Shown piece after piece: positions 1 to 8,769 of a stretch of DNA of 64,000 bases (positions are counted from its first letter, which is position 1; every line of letters starts with the position of its first letter). Source of the DNA: Peribacillus sp044761985 (GTDB lineage Bacteria; Bacillota; Bacilli; Bacillales; DSM-1321); the NCBI RefSeq assembly GCF_044761985.1, contig NZ_JBIWDK010000005.1, forward strand, positions 124,001 to 188,000. Direction: 5' to 3'. The notes beneath the pieces are model-generated. The model made no database searches and was not told where the DNA came from. It worked only from the letters and a program-made list of their open reading frames with translations. The position numbers were made by a program, and so were the translations under genes.

Positions 1-115
1 CTTTATGAACGGAGAGGACATAAACAACCCGGTCGGCTTCTTCCTTCGAAGTTACAATAACCTCTTCCGGATGATCCACAAGTGCTGAAACAATCGTTTC
101 AATTAAAGATTTCAT
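1..115 (-). CDS. khpA: KhpA (YlqC) KH-domain RNA-binding protein, N-terminal part only
   Basis: The first 38 codons are visible, beginning MKSLIETIVSALVDHP and continuing into VVYVLSVHK before the window edge. This opening is characteristic of the small KH-domain protein YlqC/KhpA, which binds RNA, in partnership with KhpB/Jag in other Firmicutes. It lies directly downstream of rpsP, 13 bases after the rpsP stop, as in the rpsP-ylqC-ylqD-rimM-trmD order of Bacillus. The KH domain core with its GxxG loop lies outside the window, so the identification rests on the N-terminus and the position. Confidence 0.85.
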   Translation of the reverse strand, partial: MKSLIETIVSALVDHPEEVIVTSKEEADRVVYVLSVHK

Positions 116-128
116 CAACTAGCGTCGA

Positions 129-401
129 TTACTTGCTGTTTTTTGCAACATGGAATTTTTCCATGATGCCTTGAGTTGAGAATAAGTTGCGAACTGTATC
201 AGATGGTTTAGCTCCATCTTGTAACCATTTAAGAGCAAGCTCTTCATTGATGTCAACTTTAGCTGGTTGAGTCACCGGGTTATAAGTTCCCACTACTTCG
301 ATGTAACGTCCGTCACGTGGTGAACGAGAATCTGCAACTACAATACGATAGAAAGGAGATTTTTTTGCTCCCATACGTTTTAAGCGAATTTTTACTGCCA
401 T
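129..401 (-). CDS. rpsP: 30S ribosomal protein bS16
   Basis: Encodes 90 residues beginning MAVKIRLKRMGAKKSPFYR, the canonical bS16 N-terminus, with the family signature RIVVADSRSPRDGRYIE following. bS16 is a small-subunit assembly protein bound to 16S rRNA. An open frame extends 11 codons upstream, but the start at 401 is preferred: it has a strong Shine-Dalgarno (GGAGGTGC read on the minus strand at about 411-418) and gives the usual family length. It sits between ffh and khpA and has its own promoter just upstream, so it can be expressed apart from ffh. Confidence 0.97.
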   Translation of the reverse strand: MAVKIRLKRMGAKKSPFYRIVVADSRSPRDGRYIEVVGTYNPVTQPAKVDINEELALKWLQDGAKPSDTVRNLFSTQGIMEKFHVAKNSK

Positions 402-440
402 TTTAAATAAGCACCTCCGAATAGTTTCACACAAGATAGT

Positions 441-470
441 ATAATATCAAATGTCTTGTATGTTTGTAAA
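441..470 (-). promoter_or_regulatory. Sigma-A promoter of rpsP
   Basis: On the minus strand TTTACA (465-470) is followed after 18 bases by TATTAT (441-446), with a TG one base upstream of the -10 (extended -10). Transcription would begin near 434, about 33 bases before the rpsP start codon. The match to sigma-A consensus is good, and it lies between a hairpin after ffh and the rpsP ribosome-binding site. Confidence 0.75.
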
Positions 471-490
471 GGTTTTTTTCTTAACAGGTG

Positions 491-525
491 AAAAAAGTGT
501 TTAAATAGGCGGTTTCAGCCTATTT
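491..525 (-). terminator. Hairpin after ffh, probable terminator
   Basis: The inverted repeat AAATAGGC / GCCTATTT (503-510 and 518-525) has a 7-base loop. On the minus strand it is followed, after six bases, by a run of T residues (491-496). It lies 26 bases after the ffh stop and before the rpsP promoter. The gap before the T run makes it less than ideal, so partial read-through into rpsP is possible. Confidence 0.6.
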
Positions 526-551
526 TTATGCTCATTTCCCATGAAAAAAAC

Positions 552-1892
552 TTACATGAACGGGAATTTAAATCCCTTTTTCTTTCCTTTTTGCATGCTT
601 GTAACTTGTTTCATCATCTTTTTCATTTCTTCAAATTGCTTCAGTAGACGGTTCACTTCTTGGATCGATCTTCCGCTCCCTTTGGCAATCCGTTTCTTGC
701 GGGATGCATTCATGGTTTCTGGATGTTCTTTCTCTTGCGTCGTCATTGAACGGATGATAGCCTCAACATGACCAATCTGTTTCTCATCGATCTGAAGGTT
801 ATCCATCCCTTTCATTTTATTCGCACCAGGAATCATCTTCAAAATATCATCAAGCGGTCCCATATTGCGCACTTGACCAAGCTGTTCAAGGAAATCATCA
901 AAGGTAAAAGTAGCGGTACGCATCTTTTTTTCTAATTCTTTCGCTTTTTCTTCATCAACATTGGCTTGTGCTTTTTCAATAAGGGTCAATACATCGCCCA
1001 TACCAAGGATTCTTGAAGCCATCCTTTCTGGATGGAATGCTTCAAGTGCATCCAATTTTTCGCCCATACCGACAAATTTAATCGGCGTGTCCGTAACGGA
1101 ACGAATAGAAAGTGCCGCACCACCACGAGTATCCCCATCTAGCTTCGTTAATACGACTCCAGTTAGACCGAGCTGTTCATTGAAACTTTGAGCCACATTG
1201 ACAGCATCCTGACCTGTCATCGCATCGACAACTAGGAAGATTTCATCCGGTTTGGTCAATTCCTTGATATCTTTCAGTTCGCCCATCAGATTTTCATCAA
1301 CATGGAGGCGACCTGCGGTATCAATCAACACATAATCATGATGTTCTTCCTTCGCCTTTTCAATCGCCTGTTTCGCAATTTCTACAGGACTGACCTGATC
1401 ACCTAGGGAAAAAACAGGCATGCTTAATTGTTTGCCAAGTGTTTCAAGCTGCTTAATCGCCGCCGGACGGTAAATATCAGCCGCAACCAACAATGGCTTA
1501 CGGTTGTATTTTTTTCTAAGAAGATTTGCCAGCTTTCCGGTAGTCGTCGTTTTACCTGCCCCTTGAAGACCTACCATCATAATGACAGTCGGTGGTTTGG
1601 AGGCAACGGCAATCTTACTCTGTTCGCCGCCCATCAGCTGAGTCAATTCTTCCTTAACTACTTTAATTACCTGTTGACCGGGGGTTAAGCTTTTTAGCAC
1701 TTCCTGGCCTACCGAACGCTCACTTACACGCTTCACAAATTCCTTCACGACTTTAAAGTTAACATCCGCTTCAAGCAGGGCCAAACGAACTTCACGCATC
1801 ATTTCTTTAACGTCGGCTTCGTTGACCTTCCCTTTTCCACGGATTTTTTGCATCGTGTTCTGCAGTCGGTCGGCCAATCCTTCAAATGCCAT
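552..1892 (-). CDS. ffh: Signal recognition particle GTPase Ffh
   Basis: A 446-residue SRP54-type protein, the same length as B. subtilis Ffh. It binds signal sequences and the SRP RNA and delivers ribosomes to the FtsY receptor at the membrane. Visible parts are the N-terminal helical bundle (about 1-90), the GTPase domain with G1 GLQGAGKT (about 109-116), DTAGR (191-195) and TKLD (249-252), and the C-terminal methionine-rich M domain (about 300-446) ending in a basic Met/Lys tail that binds RNA and signal peptides. The start has a GGAGGCGG ribosome-binding site. It is 11 bases downstream of ylxM, with which it is co-transcribed. Confidence 0.98.
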   Translation of the reverse strand: MAFEGLADRLQNTMQKIRGKGKVNEADVKEMMREVRLALLEADVNFKVVKEFVKRVSERSVGQEVLKSLTPGQQVIKVVKEELTQLMGGEQSKIAVASKPPTVIMMVGLQGAGKTTTTGKLANLLRKKYNRKPLLVAADIYRPAAIKQLETLGKQLSMPVFSLGDQVSPVEIAKQAIEKAKEEHHDYVLIDTAGRLHVDENLMGELKDIKELTKPDEIFLVVDAMTGQDAVNVAQSFNEQLGLTGVVLTKLDGDTRGGAALSIRSVTDTPIKFVGMGEKLDALEAFHPERMASRILGMGDVLTLIEKAQANVDEEKAKELEKKMRTATFTFDDFLEQLGQVRNMGPLDDILKMIPGANKMKGMDNLQIDEKQIGHVEAIIRSMTTQEKEHPETMNASRKKRIAKGSGRSIQEVNRLLKQFEEMKKMMKQVTSMQKGKKKGFKFPFM

Positions 1893-1903
1893 ATTGCCGC
1901 CTC

Positions 1904-2236
1904 CTAATCTAACTTCTCAAGCGCTGTAATTGCGTCAAGCAACTTTTCTTTAGAAAAGGATTCCTTCTCTAAAAGATCCTTCACATTCGCAATCCATTGG
2001 TTACGCTCTTGAAATTTTTGAAATAACAATAGCTTCGCTTCATATTCTTCGAGCATTGCTTCTGTTCTTTTTATATTATCATAGACTGCCTGCCTACTGA
2101 CTTCGTATTCATTGGCAATCTCTCCAAGAGAGTAATCATCCAGATAGTAGAGGGCCATATAGCTCTGCTGCTTTTCCGTTAACAACGATTGGTAAAAGTC
2201 ATACAAATAATTAATCCGCGTTGTCTTTTCAAGCAT
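1904..2236 (-). CDS. ylxM: YlxM-family SRP-associated helix-turn-helix protein
   Basis: A 110-residue protein of the UPF0122 (YlxM/p13) family. It begins MLEKTTRINYLYDFYQSLL and has a sigma-70 region-4-like helix-turn-helix at about residues 34-57 (SLGEIANEYEVSRQAVYDN). Streptococcal YlxM was reported to associate with SRP components and modulate the pathway. It precedes ffh by 11 bases, and a clear sigma-A promoter lies just upstream. In B. subtilis ylxM follows ftsY directly, but here a 12-kb operon separates them. Confidence 0.93.
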   Translation of the reverse strand: MLEKTTRINYLYDFYQSLLTEKQQSYMALYYLDDYSLGEIANEYEVSRQAVYDNIKRTEAMLEEYEAKLLLFQKFQERNQWIANVKDLLEKESFSKEKLLDAITALEKLD

Positions 2237-2283
2237 GTTAGCAAGCCTCCCTGCTGTTAAGTGAAAACCCTTTACAAGTTTAT

Positions 2284-2312
2284 ATTGTATAGTGTCGATT
2301 ATTTCATGTCAA
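2284..2312 (-). promoter_or_regulatory. Sigma-A promoter of ylxM-ffh
   Basis: On the minus strand TTGACA (2307-2312) is followed, after exactly 17 bases, by TACAAT (2284-2289): a perfect -35 and a 5/6 -10. The predicted transcript starts near 2278, about 40 bases before the ylxM start. It lies between the end of the VWA operon and ylxM. No terminator hairpin is seen after the VWA gene, so read-through plus this promoter may both feed ylxM-ffh. Confidence 0.85.
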
Positions 2313-2342
2313 GCTAAACTCCTTACCACAAGATAAAAATCA

Positions 2343-5129
2343 TTATTTTTTTCGTTTTCTCGCTTCAATCAGGCGCTTCATCTGCTCTTCACGTTCCGAT
2401 TCCGATAGTTTATTTACAGGTTCCTTCTTGTGGTGGCGAGCTGGCACTGATTTTACCTGCTCCTTTTTTTGCTCGATTTCTATATGCTGCTTCTTTAATG
2501 CTTCTTCCTTACCAACTTTTTGTTTTACCTTTTTCAGTTTTGCGACTCTTTCGTTTTGCCTAGATGAAGTGGTTTCTGATTTTTCACGACTTCCCGAAAA
2601 GATACGCGAAACTCTGTGCCAACCAAACCTTCGGACCGCAATTTCGCAAAATAAGAGCAAGAATGCCGATAAAAGCAGCCAAGAACTAATACTTTGTTCT
2701 TGCCTTGACGTATTTTGCAATGGCCGGAATGCCTCAGATTCATCCTTCAACTCCTGACCACCCGAAACAGCCAATAATTCCTTAATAAGCGCTTTGTTTA
2801 GGCCTTGTTGCAGGTATTCCTCTGAATAGGACACGGTGAAACCTGTTTGATATAGATTCGTACTTCCACCCTTGGTATCTTGTTTTATGCTGAGAAAATA
2901 CATCCCTGATTGCTTAGGCATGATGACTTCGTATTTTCCCGGCGCGATGAGCTTCGTATTGACGTCTACTTCCTCACCTTTTTCAGACACTACATTTGCC
3001 GATACAGGAAGGTGATTTTGTGTGGACGATTCAAGGTTGATGACCGTTTCCTCCCCACCATTATCCTGTGTGAGCATATACGGCTCACTTTCGAACTTGG
3101 GCAGCGTGTTTGTGATCAATTGATTGAGAAATGTCCCCCACTTTCCCCAAGCAGGCCAATCGCCCGACCATTTCCCACTAATGTCCGAAGTGAAAGCTGC
3201 CGTCGTTCCCATTCCATATTGCCACTCGGCAAGGACGGGATCCTCTTTTTCACTGATCAGCGACTGTAATGCACGCTGCTTTGCAGTTGTCGCGATGTAG
3301 GCATTCATCTTAGGTACGCCATCCTTAAACAATCCGTTCCATTCCGGATTGTCCTTGATAGATGGATAAAATGGGGTATCCTCAATGTAAGTGCGGCTCG
3401 CCATGACGGTTTCCCTCGATAAAATGCTCGGAATAACGGAAGCATCCGTGACATCGTAATAGCGCCCCGCACCAAAGTCTGCCAAGTCCTCAAGTAGGTT
3501 CTTATCGGCATCATTTCCAATTGAAACGGTAGAGAGGGTTATGTTCTCTTCCTTTCCTTCTTCAATCAAGTCTTCATAATTACTTGAAGCGTTTGACTGT
3601 CCATCGGTCAACAAAATAATGTGCTTCCGCTGCAACCTTTCATCCCTTAACTTATCATAGGCCATTTCAAGCGAGCTGAAGATTTCAGTACCGCCACCTG
3701 AAGACAGTGTACGAATCTTCTCCACGACTTTTTCCTTATCCTTAAGTGGGGCTGCTTCGATGATTTCCCATGGTCGGTCATCGAAGGCAATGAATCCAAA
3801 CGTATCCTTTTCACGCAAAAGTTCAACAGAGCGGGCAGCCGCTTCCTTTGCCAATGATAGCTTGTTTCCATCCATACTGCCTGATCGGTCGAGAACAATC
3901 ATCAGTCCAAGAGATGGCATCTCTTTTTTTCCTTTGATGTCCATATCTACTGGAAGTAATCTCTCAATGGGTGTCTTGAAATACCCGCCGAGCCCGAAAC
4001 TATTTTCTCCGCCGGTCATCACGAACCCATTACCGAAATCCTTAACGGACCGCTCTATCATTTTCATTTGAATTTCCGAGACTGAGGTGGCAGGAACATT
4101 ATTAAACACAATCGATTGGTATTGTAAAAAACCGGATAAAGTGGTCGGCAGTTTTTCCGGTATCGTCGATTCGACAATTAGCCCGCTGCCGTTCAAAATA
4201 TTTTCAAGCCGTCCTGTTGACTCACCTTCGACAATCAATACTTTTGGTGTGCCTTTTACATTCGTGATTGCCTGCAATTGGTTATTTTCCGCAAATGTAT
4301 CATTTTCAGCGATGATTTCGGCCTTATATACTTGTAGTCCAGTTTTCTCGGCTGTATGAGAAACAGAGAATAAATTAGTCCCTTCTTTTACACTCACTGC
4401 CTTTTTGATGATTTCCTGATCATTCAGTGAAATGCGGACAGTCGCTTTTTTCGCTGTATTGCTAAAGACCTCCAATGAAATCTCCGTTTTTTCGCCTTGA
4501 TAGATAGATGGGGGAATCGTTACATTCTTCAGGGCGACATCTTCGCCAATCGATTCGATTAGTGGCACGATGTCGAGCTCAATATTTTTATTTGCAAGTA
4601 GTTTGGCCTCCTCCACACTGCTTCCCGACGTTTCATTGCCATCCGAAAAAAGGACGATTCTCCCACTTGAATAGCTCGGAATGAGCGAGGAAGCAAATTG
4701 AATGCCTGAATCCAATTGACTTGCCTCTTCTTCCACTTCACCGCTAAATTGGCTTATGGGTGTATGTTTTGTCGACAACGCCTGCTCAGCAACGGCACTG
4801 CCCCCAAAGGCTGCCACCGCAAAGGAGTCGTCTCTACCCATGGTTTCAACACTTTTCTCAATCCAAGCAAGCGACTTTGTGTCAGAGTCTTTGACACTTG
4901 CAGAACGATCGACTAAAAAAACAACCATCGATCCCTTGATAGGTTGTAGCAATTGCGGAACGCTCAGTGCCAATACAATGAGAAAAAAAATACATGACCG
5001 CAATATGGCCACAACGACCGTCTCTACATGCTTCGTTTGATTACGTGATTTTATCACATACATATAAATAAGCGCTGCACAGGGAAGCAGCAATAAAAAA
5101 ACCAGGGGATAAGTAACATCAATGCCCAC
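2343..5129 (-). CDS. Large membrane protein with two VWA domains and a basic cytoplasmic tail
   Basis: Encodes 928 residues from a GTG start with a GGGAGGT ribosome-binding site. Two N-terminal membrane helices (about 6-26 and 38-58) are followed by a first VWA domain with metal-site motif DRSAS (74-78) and a later D163, but without the usual threonine. After a beta-rich region comes a glutamine-amidotransferase-like segment (about 296-400, with FVMTGGENSFGLGGY). The second VWA domain has a complete metal site: DRSGS (414-418), T481 and D509. A C-terminal helix (about 814-831) leads into a roughly 95-residue Lys/Glu-rich tail. VWA proteins of this build are membrane partners of MoxR ATPases and DUF58 proteins (family knowledge). 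It is the last gene of an eight-gene operon and overlaps the preceding gene by 11 bases. The function is unknown. The domains are clear, but the pairing of two VWA folds around an amidotransferase-like core is uncommon. Confidence 0.85.
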   Translation of the reverse strand: MGIDVTYPLVFLLLLPCAALIYMYVIKSRNQTKHVETVVVAILRSCIFFLIVLALSVPQLLQPIKGSMVVFLVDRSASVKDSDTKSLAWIEKSVETMGRDDSFAVAAFGGSAVAEQALSTKHTPISQFSGEVEEEASQLDSGIQFASSLIPSYSSGRIVLFSDGNETSGSSVEEAKLLANKNIELDIVPLIESIGEDVALKNVTIPPSIYQGEKTEISLEVFSNTAKKATVRISLNDQEIIKKAVSVKEGTNLFSVSHTAEKTGLQVYKAEIIAENDTFAENNQLQAITNVKGTPKVLIVEGESTGRLENILNGSGLIVESTIPEKLPTTLSGFLQYQSIVFNNVPATSVSEIQMKMIERSVKDFGNGFVMTGGENSFGLGGYFKTPIERLLPVDMDIKGKKEMPSLGLMIVLDRSGSMDGNKLSLAKEAAARSVELLREKDTFGFIAFDDRPWEIIEAAPLKDKEKVVEKIRTLSSGGGTEIFSSLEMAYDKLRDERLQRKHIILLTDGQSNASSNYEDLIEEGKEENITLSTVSIGNDADKNLLEDLADFGAGRYYDVTDASVIPSILSRETVMASRTYIEDTPFYPSIKDNPEWNGLFKDGVPKMNAYIATTAKQRALQSLISEKEDPVLAEWQYGMGTTAAFTSDISGKWSGDWPAWGKWGTFLNQLITNTLPKFESEPYMLTQDNGGEETVINLESSTQNHLPVSANVVSEKGEEVDVNTKLIAPGKYEVIMPKQSGMYFLSIKQDTKGGSTNLYQTGFTVSYSEEYLQQGLNKALIKELLAVSGGQELKDESEAFRPLQNTSRQEQSISSWLLLSAFLLLFCEIAVRRFGWHRVSRIFSGSREKSETTSSRQNERVAKLKKVKQKVGKEEALKKQHIEIEQKKEQVKSVPARHHKKEPVNKLSESEREEQMKRLIEARKRKK

Positions 5130-6885
5130 GTCGATATACCTCCCATTCGGCCATTAGTAGCAGAAGGGCCATACAAGCCAGCCAGTACCATAAGATATCC
5201 TGTTTTGTATCGCTTCCCCCTTCTTTCAACTCTGATGATTTCATATTCATCTTGAACGACGGAGCTGAATCGACTCTTTTTTCCCTTTCGTCCAATAAAA
5301 CCGAAAAGTAAAATGCCTGTTCTCCCGCCATTGCTTCGTATATACCGGGCTTATTTGGCGCTCGAAAGCCCTCCTTTTGCAAATCAATGGAAAAGAGATT
5401 CGTTCCGGACTCTGTAAATATAGCCAATTTTCCCGTTTCCGTTCCAAGATTCAACCACTTTTCTTCACCAGGCTGATAGTAACCTAGAAAGTTCGACTGT
5501 TGGGTCAGCCATTGATAGGAATTATATAAAAATATAGGAAATCCAGGTTGTAACGGCCAATCGCTGTCCGCAACGGAGAAGTTCAGGGCAATGATCGGCT
5601 GTCCTTGGTGCGTACCTTTTTGAATGAGCGGTATACCCTCACTTGTAGTAACATGATGCCATTGCTTGCTGATCGGAGGGGATGACGATTTAATATACAC
5701 TTTGTCCATATTTACGTAGTCCATGAGTGGGTCACCCGTTCCCTTTGGTTGACCTGTCAGTTTTTGTTTTCCTTTTTCAGTGGCATTGATAAAAAGAAGC
5801 GGGTACGATCCAAGTTCCTCTAAGTCCACTCCTTCGGCAATCACGATTCCATCCATTTCGACTTTTTCTTTATCCTCAAGCTGGATGATATCAAGGCCAA
5901 TCGTTTCGAGCCCATTAATCAAAAATGGATTCACATCCCCCACTGCATAGACTTTCTCATATACGGCCGTTTGGATGGCCGTCATTTCATTGTCCGCTGA
6001 ATAGTCATCATCCACAATGATGGAGGCCGTATAATACGGTTTTTCTTTCAGAACCGGTATATCAATTATTTTCTCGCTGCTTGCTTTCACCATTATCCTT
6101 TTTGTGAATAGAACATCTTTTCCATTCGTTACTTGAAATTTCACCGTTTCATCCTGCTTCGTTTGATTTTCAATGACCGCCACCCCAGTAATGCCTCCTT
6201 CAGAGCTTGCCGTGCCAAATGAAAGCAAGGAGAGATTGCCAGTCAGGCTGCTGAAATTATGTACACCAATGGGAATGTCTTCCGATAACCCCCTAAGGTC
6301 CTCCTCCACAACCGCATCGGAGTATAAATGAATGACCGATTCTTTTCCAGCCGCTAGCGAGTCTGCCAGTTTCAATGCCTTATCAACATGCTCATGACTG
6401 TATGTTAGCTCCATTTCTTTTATTTGTTTTTTTAACTCAGCCCGGTTTGTTTCGTGATTGGCAAGTATCACAGGCTTTTGACCAGCATCTATGATTGTCA
6501 CTTCTTGATCATCCACCGCTTGAAGCATCTCCCCCACTTCTTGCTTGGCTTTTTCAAACCGGGTGAGCTCCCCTTCTTTTGCACTCATCGAAGCCGATGT
6601 GTCGACAATTAGGATTAGGTGGTCGCCCGGAATGCCCTTTTGAAACCAAAAGGGTCGAACCAACGCGAACATGAGGAGGAGAAGTACGAGAAGTTGAAGC
6701 CAGAATAAGAGATTATGCTGTAATTTATGAAGCCATGGAGAAGCCTGCCATTCATTCAGCACCTGCTCCCATAATAAATTGGACGAAATCGTCGTTTTCT
6801 CATATTGCTTCCGGAAAAAATAAAACAGAATGACGGCTCCGATAAAAATGGTCAATAGAAAAAAGAGTGGGTTTGAAATATGCAT
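5119..6885 (-). CDS. BatA-like membrane protein with VWA domain
   Basis: Encodes 588 residues with ribosome-binding site GAGGTGAAG before ATG. The N-terminal region has two membrane helices (about 6-24 and 59-77), with the conserved layout of the BatA/aerotolerance-operon N-terminal domain. A VWA domain follows whose metal motif is DTSAS (95-99). The T position is not evident, so metal binding may be incomplete. A long extracytoplasmic beta-rich part and a single C-terminal membrane helix (about 563-581) complete it. It stands between the DUF58 gene (9-base gap) and the double-VWA gene (11-base overlap), which suggests the two VWA proteins act as partners. Homologues in Bacteroidetes Bat operons have roles in stress or envelope functions. 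The role here is unknown. Confidence 0.85.
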   Translation of the reverse strand: MHISNPLFFLLTIFIGAVILFYFFRKQYEKTTISSNLLWEQVLNEWQASPWLHKLQHNLLFWLQLLVLLLLMFALVRPFWFQKGIPGDHLILIVDTSASMSAKEGELTRFEKAKQEVGEMLQAVDDQEVTIIDAGQKPVILANHETNRAELKKQIKEMELTYSHEHVDKALKLADSLAAGKESVIHLYSDAVVEEDLRGLSEDIPIGVHNFSSLTGNLSLLSFGTASSEGGITGVAVIENQTKQDETVKFQVTNGKDVLFTKRIMVKASSEKIIDIPVLKEKPYYTASIIVDDDYSADNEMTAIQTAVYEKVYAVGDVNPFLINGLETIGLDIIQLEDKEKVEMDGIVIAEGVDLEELGSYPLLFINATEKGKQKLTGQPKGTGDPLMDYVNMDKVYIKSSSPPISKQWHHVTTSEGIPLIQKGTHQGQPIIALNFSVADSDWPLQPGFPIFLYNSYQWLTQQSNFLGYYQPGEEKWLNLGTETGKLAIFTESGTNLFSIDLQKEGFRAPNKPGIYEAMAGEQAFYFSVLLDEREKRVDSAPSFKMNMKSSELKEGGSDTKQDILWYWLACMALLLLMAEWEVYRRGH

Positions 6886-6894
6886 ATCTTCACC

Positions 6895-7758
6895 TCAATT
6901 CATTAGCCCGTGGCGTGGGAAGTCGTGAAATAAAATCGTTTGTATATCCGTTTCAGCAGATATGAGCATATAGCGGCTGCCAAGACTTTCACAGATAGCT
7001 TCAAGCTGCTCGTTATGGTGTGCTAGACGCCTTCGATAGTTGTCGATGAGGGTCGGATTAAGGCTAACATTGACCGCTGTTTCCATTTCACTATCCACAA
7101 ACTTCAGGTCCCCATCATACATAGGTTGAAGTTCCTCTTTCCCCAGCAGTTGAATGAACCAGACTTCTTGTCTTGCCGAGCGTAGCTTTCTTAAAGTCGC
7201 CTCCACCTTTTCGATGGGCTCAAGACCATCCGAGATGATAATCGCAAGTTGCTGATTCCTCACCATCACTTTGCCAAGTTGCTCATAAAACTCCCCGCTT
7301 CTCTCCGTATCTTCCAATCCAGCTATCTCTCGAAAAACCCTTTTACGGTGAACCGCTCCTTTACGTCGAATAGGATGGGCTCCTTGATTACCGACGGGAA
7401 CAAAATTCAGACGGTCTTCGCTTGCAAGGACAACAAAGCTCAATGAAGCGGCGAGCTTTCGCGCCTGTTCCCATTTTCCCGGGAGAGCTCGCATCGAAGA
7501 AGACATATCCAGGTAAACGGCCACAGATAACTCCTGTTCATCGAGGAACCTTTTTATATAATGCTTCTGGGTTCGGCCAAATACATTCCAATCGATTTGC
7601 CGGACATCGTCTCCCGGTTGATAGGCCCGAAAATCGGAGAACTCAAGCGAAGAACCAAACGCACTCGACCGTCTCGAACCTTTATGCATCCCTCGCTTCC
7701 TCGTTTTCACGAGCAATCTCTTTTTCTGTAGCCTTTCTAAAAAAGCATAAGCTACCAT
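6895..7758 (-). CDS. DUF58 domain protein
   Basis: Encodes 287 residues beginning MVAYAFLERLQKKR. The DUF58 hallmark is visible as YQPGDDVRQIDWNVFGR (about 46-62), followed by a VWA-like core with metal-site motif DMSSS (84-88). DUF58 proteins are nearly always encoded next to MoxR ATPases and are thought to be their adaptor or substrate (family knowledge). The longer frame starts at an upstream TTG. The ATG at 7758 is preferred because it overlaps the MoxR stop as TGATG, a translational-coupling arrangement. No strong independent ribosome-binding site is seen. No membrane helix is obvious, so it is probably cytoplasmic. Confidence 0.9.
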   Translation of the reverse strand: MVAYAFLERLQKKRLLVKTRKRGMHKGSRRSSAFGSSLEFSDFRAYQPGDDVRQIDWNVFGRTQKHYIKRFLDEQELSVAVYLDMSSSMRALPGKWEQARKLAASLSFVVLASEDRLNFVPVGNQGAHPIRRKGAVHRKRVFREIAGLEDTERSGEFYEQLGKVMVRNQQLAIIISDGLEPIEKVEATLRKLRSARQEVWFIQLLGKEELQPMYDGDLKFVDSEMETAVNVSLNPTLIDNYRRRLAHHNEQLEAICESLGSRYMLISAETDIQTILFHDFPRHGLMN

Positions 7759-8762
7759 CAAACCGGTGTTCCTTTTCCTAATTTATACGCCGACTCAACG
7801 ACTTCAGAAATAATGGAATCGATGAGAACCCCGTTTGCTTCCGCTTCAAAGTTGAGTATAATCCGATGCCTCAGCACAGGATAGGCCGTTTGCTTCAAGT
7901 CACCGGCAGAAACATGATAACGCCCGGCAAATAAAGCCCTTGCCTTTGCCATTTTGATCAAACTTTGCAACCCACGAGGTCCGCTTCCGAATTGAACGTA
8001 TTGCCGGACAAGTTCCGGCGATTCCTCCACATTTGGATGAGTACTCGAAATAATCAAAACCGCGTAATCCAGCATCTCTTCTGAAATAAGGACCTCCTTT
8101 ACTAGTTGCTGCAGTAACAAAACATCCTTGATGGAGGCAGCTTTTTCAATAGAAATGGTTTCCCTGCCTGTCGTTCGAAGGGCAATCTGCTTTAATTCCT
8201 GCTTTGATGGATAACGGACAAGAATCTTACAGATAAACCGGTCCATCTGGGCTTCGGGCAATGGATACGTCCCCTCCATATCGATTGGATTCTGGGTTGC
8301 AAGCACAAAGAAGGGCTGATCAAGCTGTTTCGTTTCCCCCATGACTGTTACAGTTCTCTCCCCCATTGCCTCTAAAAGCGAACTCTGTGTCTTCGGCGTC
8401 GCCCGATTGATTTCATCAGCTAAGACGATATGAGAAAAAAGAGGCCCCTCATGGAAGGTAAACTGCTGCCTTCCGTCCTCTCCAGGTTGCAATAACATGG
8501 TTCCCGTAATATCGGAAGGCATCAGATCTGGTGTAAACTGGATTCTAGAAAACTCTAAATCCAGGCATTCCGAAATCGTCCGAACGAGCATCGTCTTCCC
8601 AAGTCCAGGCAAGCCTTCAAGCAATACGTGGCCACCTGCAAAAATGCTCCATAAAACTTGATCGATCACGTCTTCCTGCCCAACTATAAAACGGGAGATT
8701 TCCTGCTTAACTCTCTCAATCATAGTCCCTGCTTCATTAAACTGCTGTTCTTTTTCCGTCAT
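7758..8762 (-). CDS. MoxR-family AAA+ ATPase
   Basis: Encodes 334 residues from MTEKEQQFNEAG. It has Walker A GLPGLGKT (50-57), Walker B with ADEINR (115-120), sensor-1 ATQNP (155-159) and the family block GTYPLPEAQMDRF: a standard MoxR AAA+ module with a C-terminal lid. These ATPases act as chaperone-like remodelers that mature or activate VWA proteins (family knowledge). The frame is open 18 codons further upstream, but the start at 8762 is preferred: the ribosome-binding site GGAAAGG lies in the last codons of the preceding gene, and the start clears that gene's stop by 7 bases. It is followed directly by its expected DUF58 partner. Confidence 0.95.
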   Translation of the reverse strand: MTEKEQQFNEAGTMIERVKQEISRFIVGQEDVIDQVLWSIFAGGHVLLEGLPGLGKTMLVRTISECLDLEFSRIQFTPDLMPSDITGTMLLQPGEDGRQQFTFHEGPLFSHIVLADEINRATPKTQSSLLEAMGERTVTVMGETKQLDQPFFVLATQNPIDMEGTYPLPEAQMDRFICKILVRYPSKQELKQIALRTTGRETISIEKAASIKDVLLLQQLVKEVLISEEMLDYAVLIISSTHPNVEESPELVRQYVQFGSGPRGLQSLIKMAKARALFAGRYHVSAGDLKQTAYPVLRHRIILNFEAEANGVLIDSIISEVVESAYKLGKGTPV

Positions 8763-8769
8763 TTTCCCA

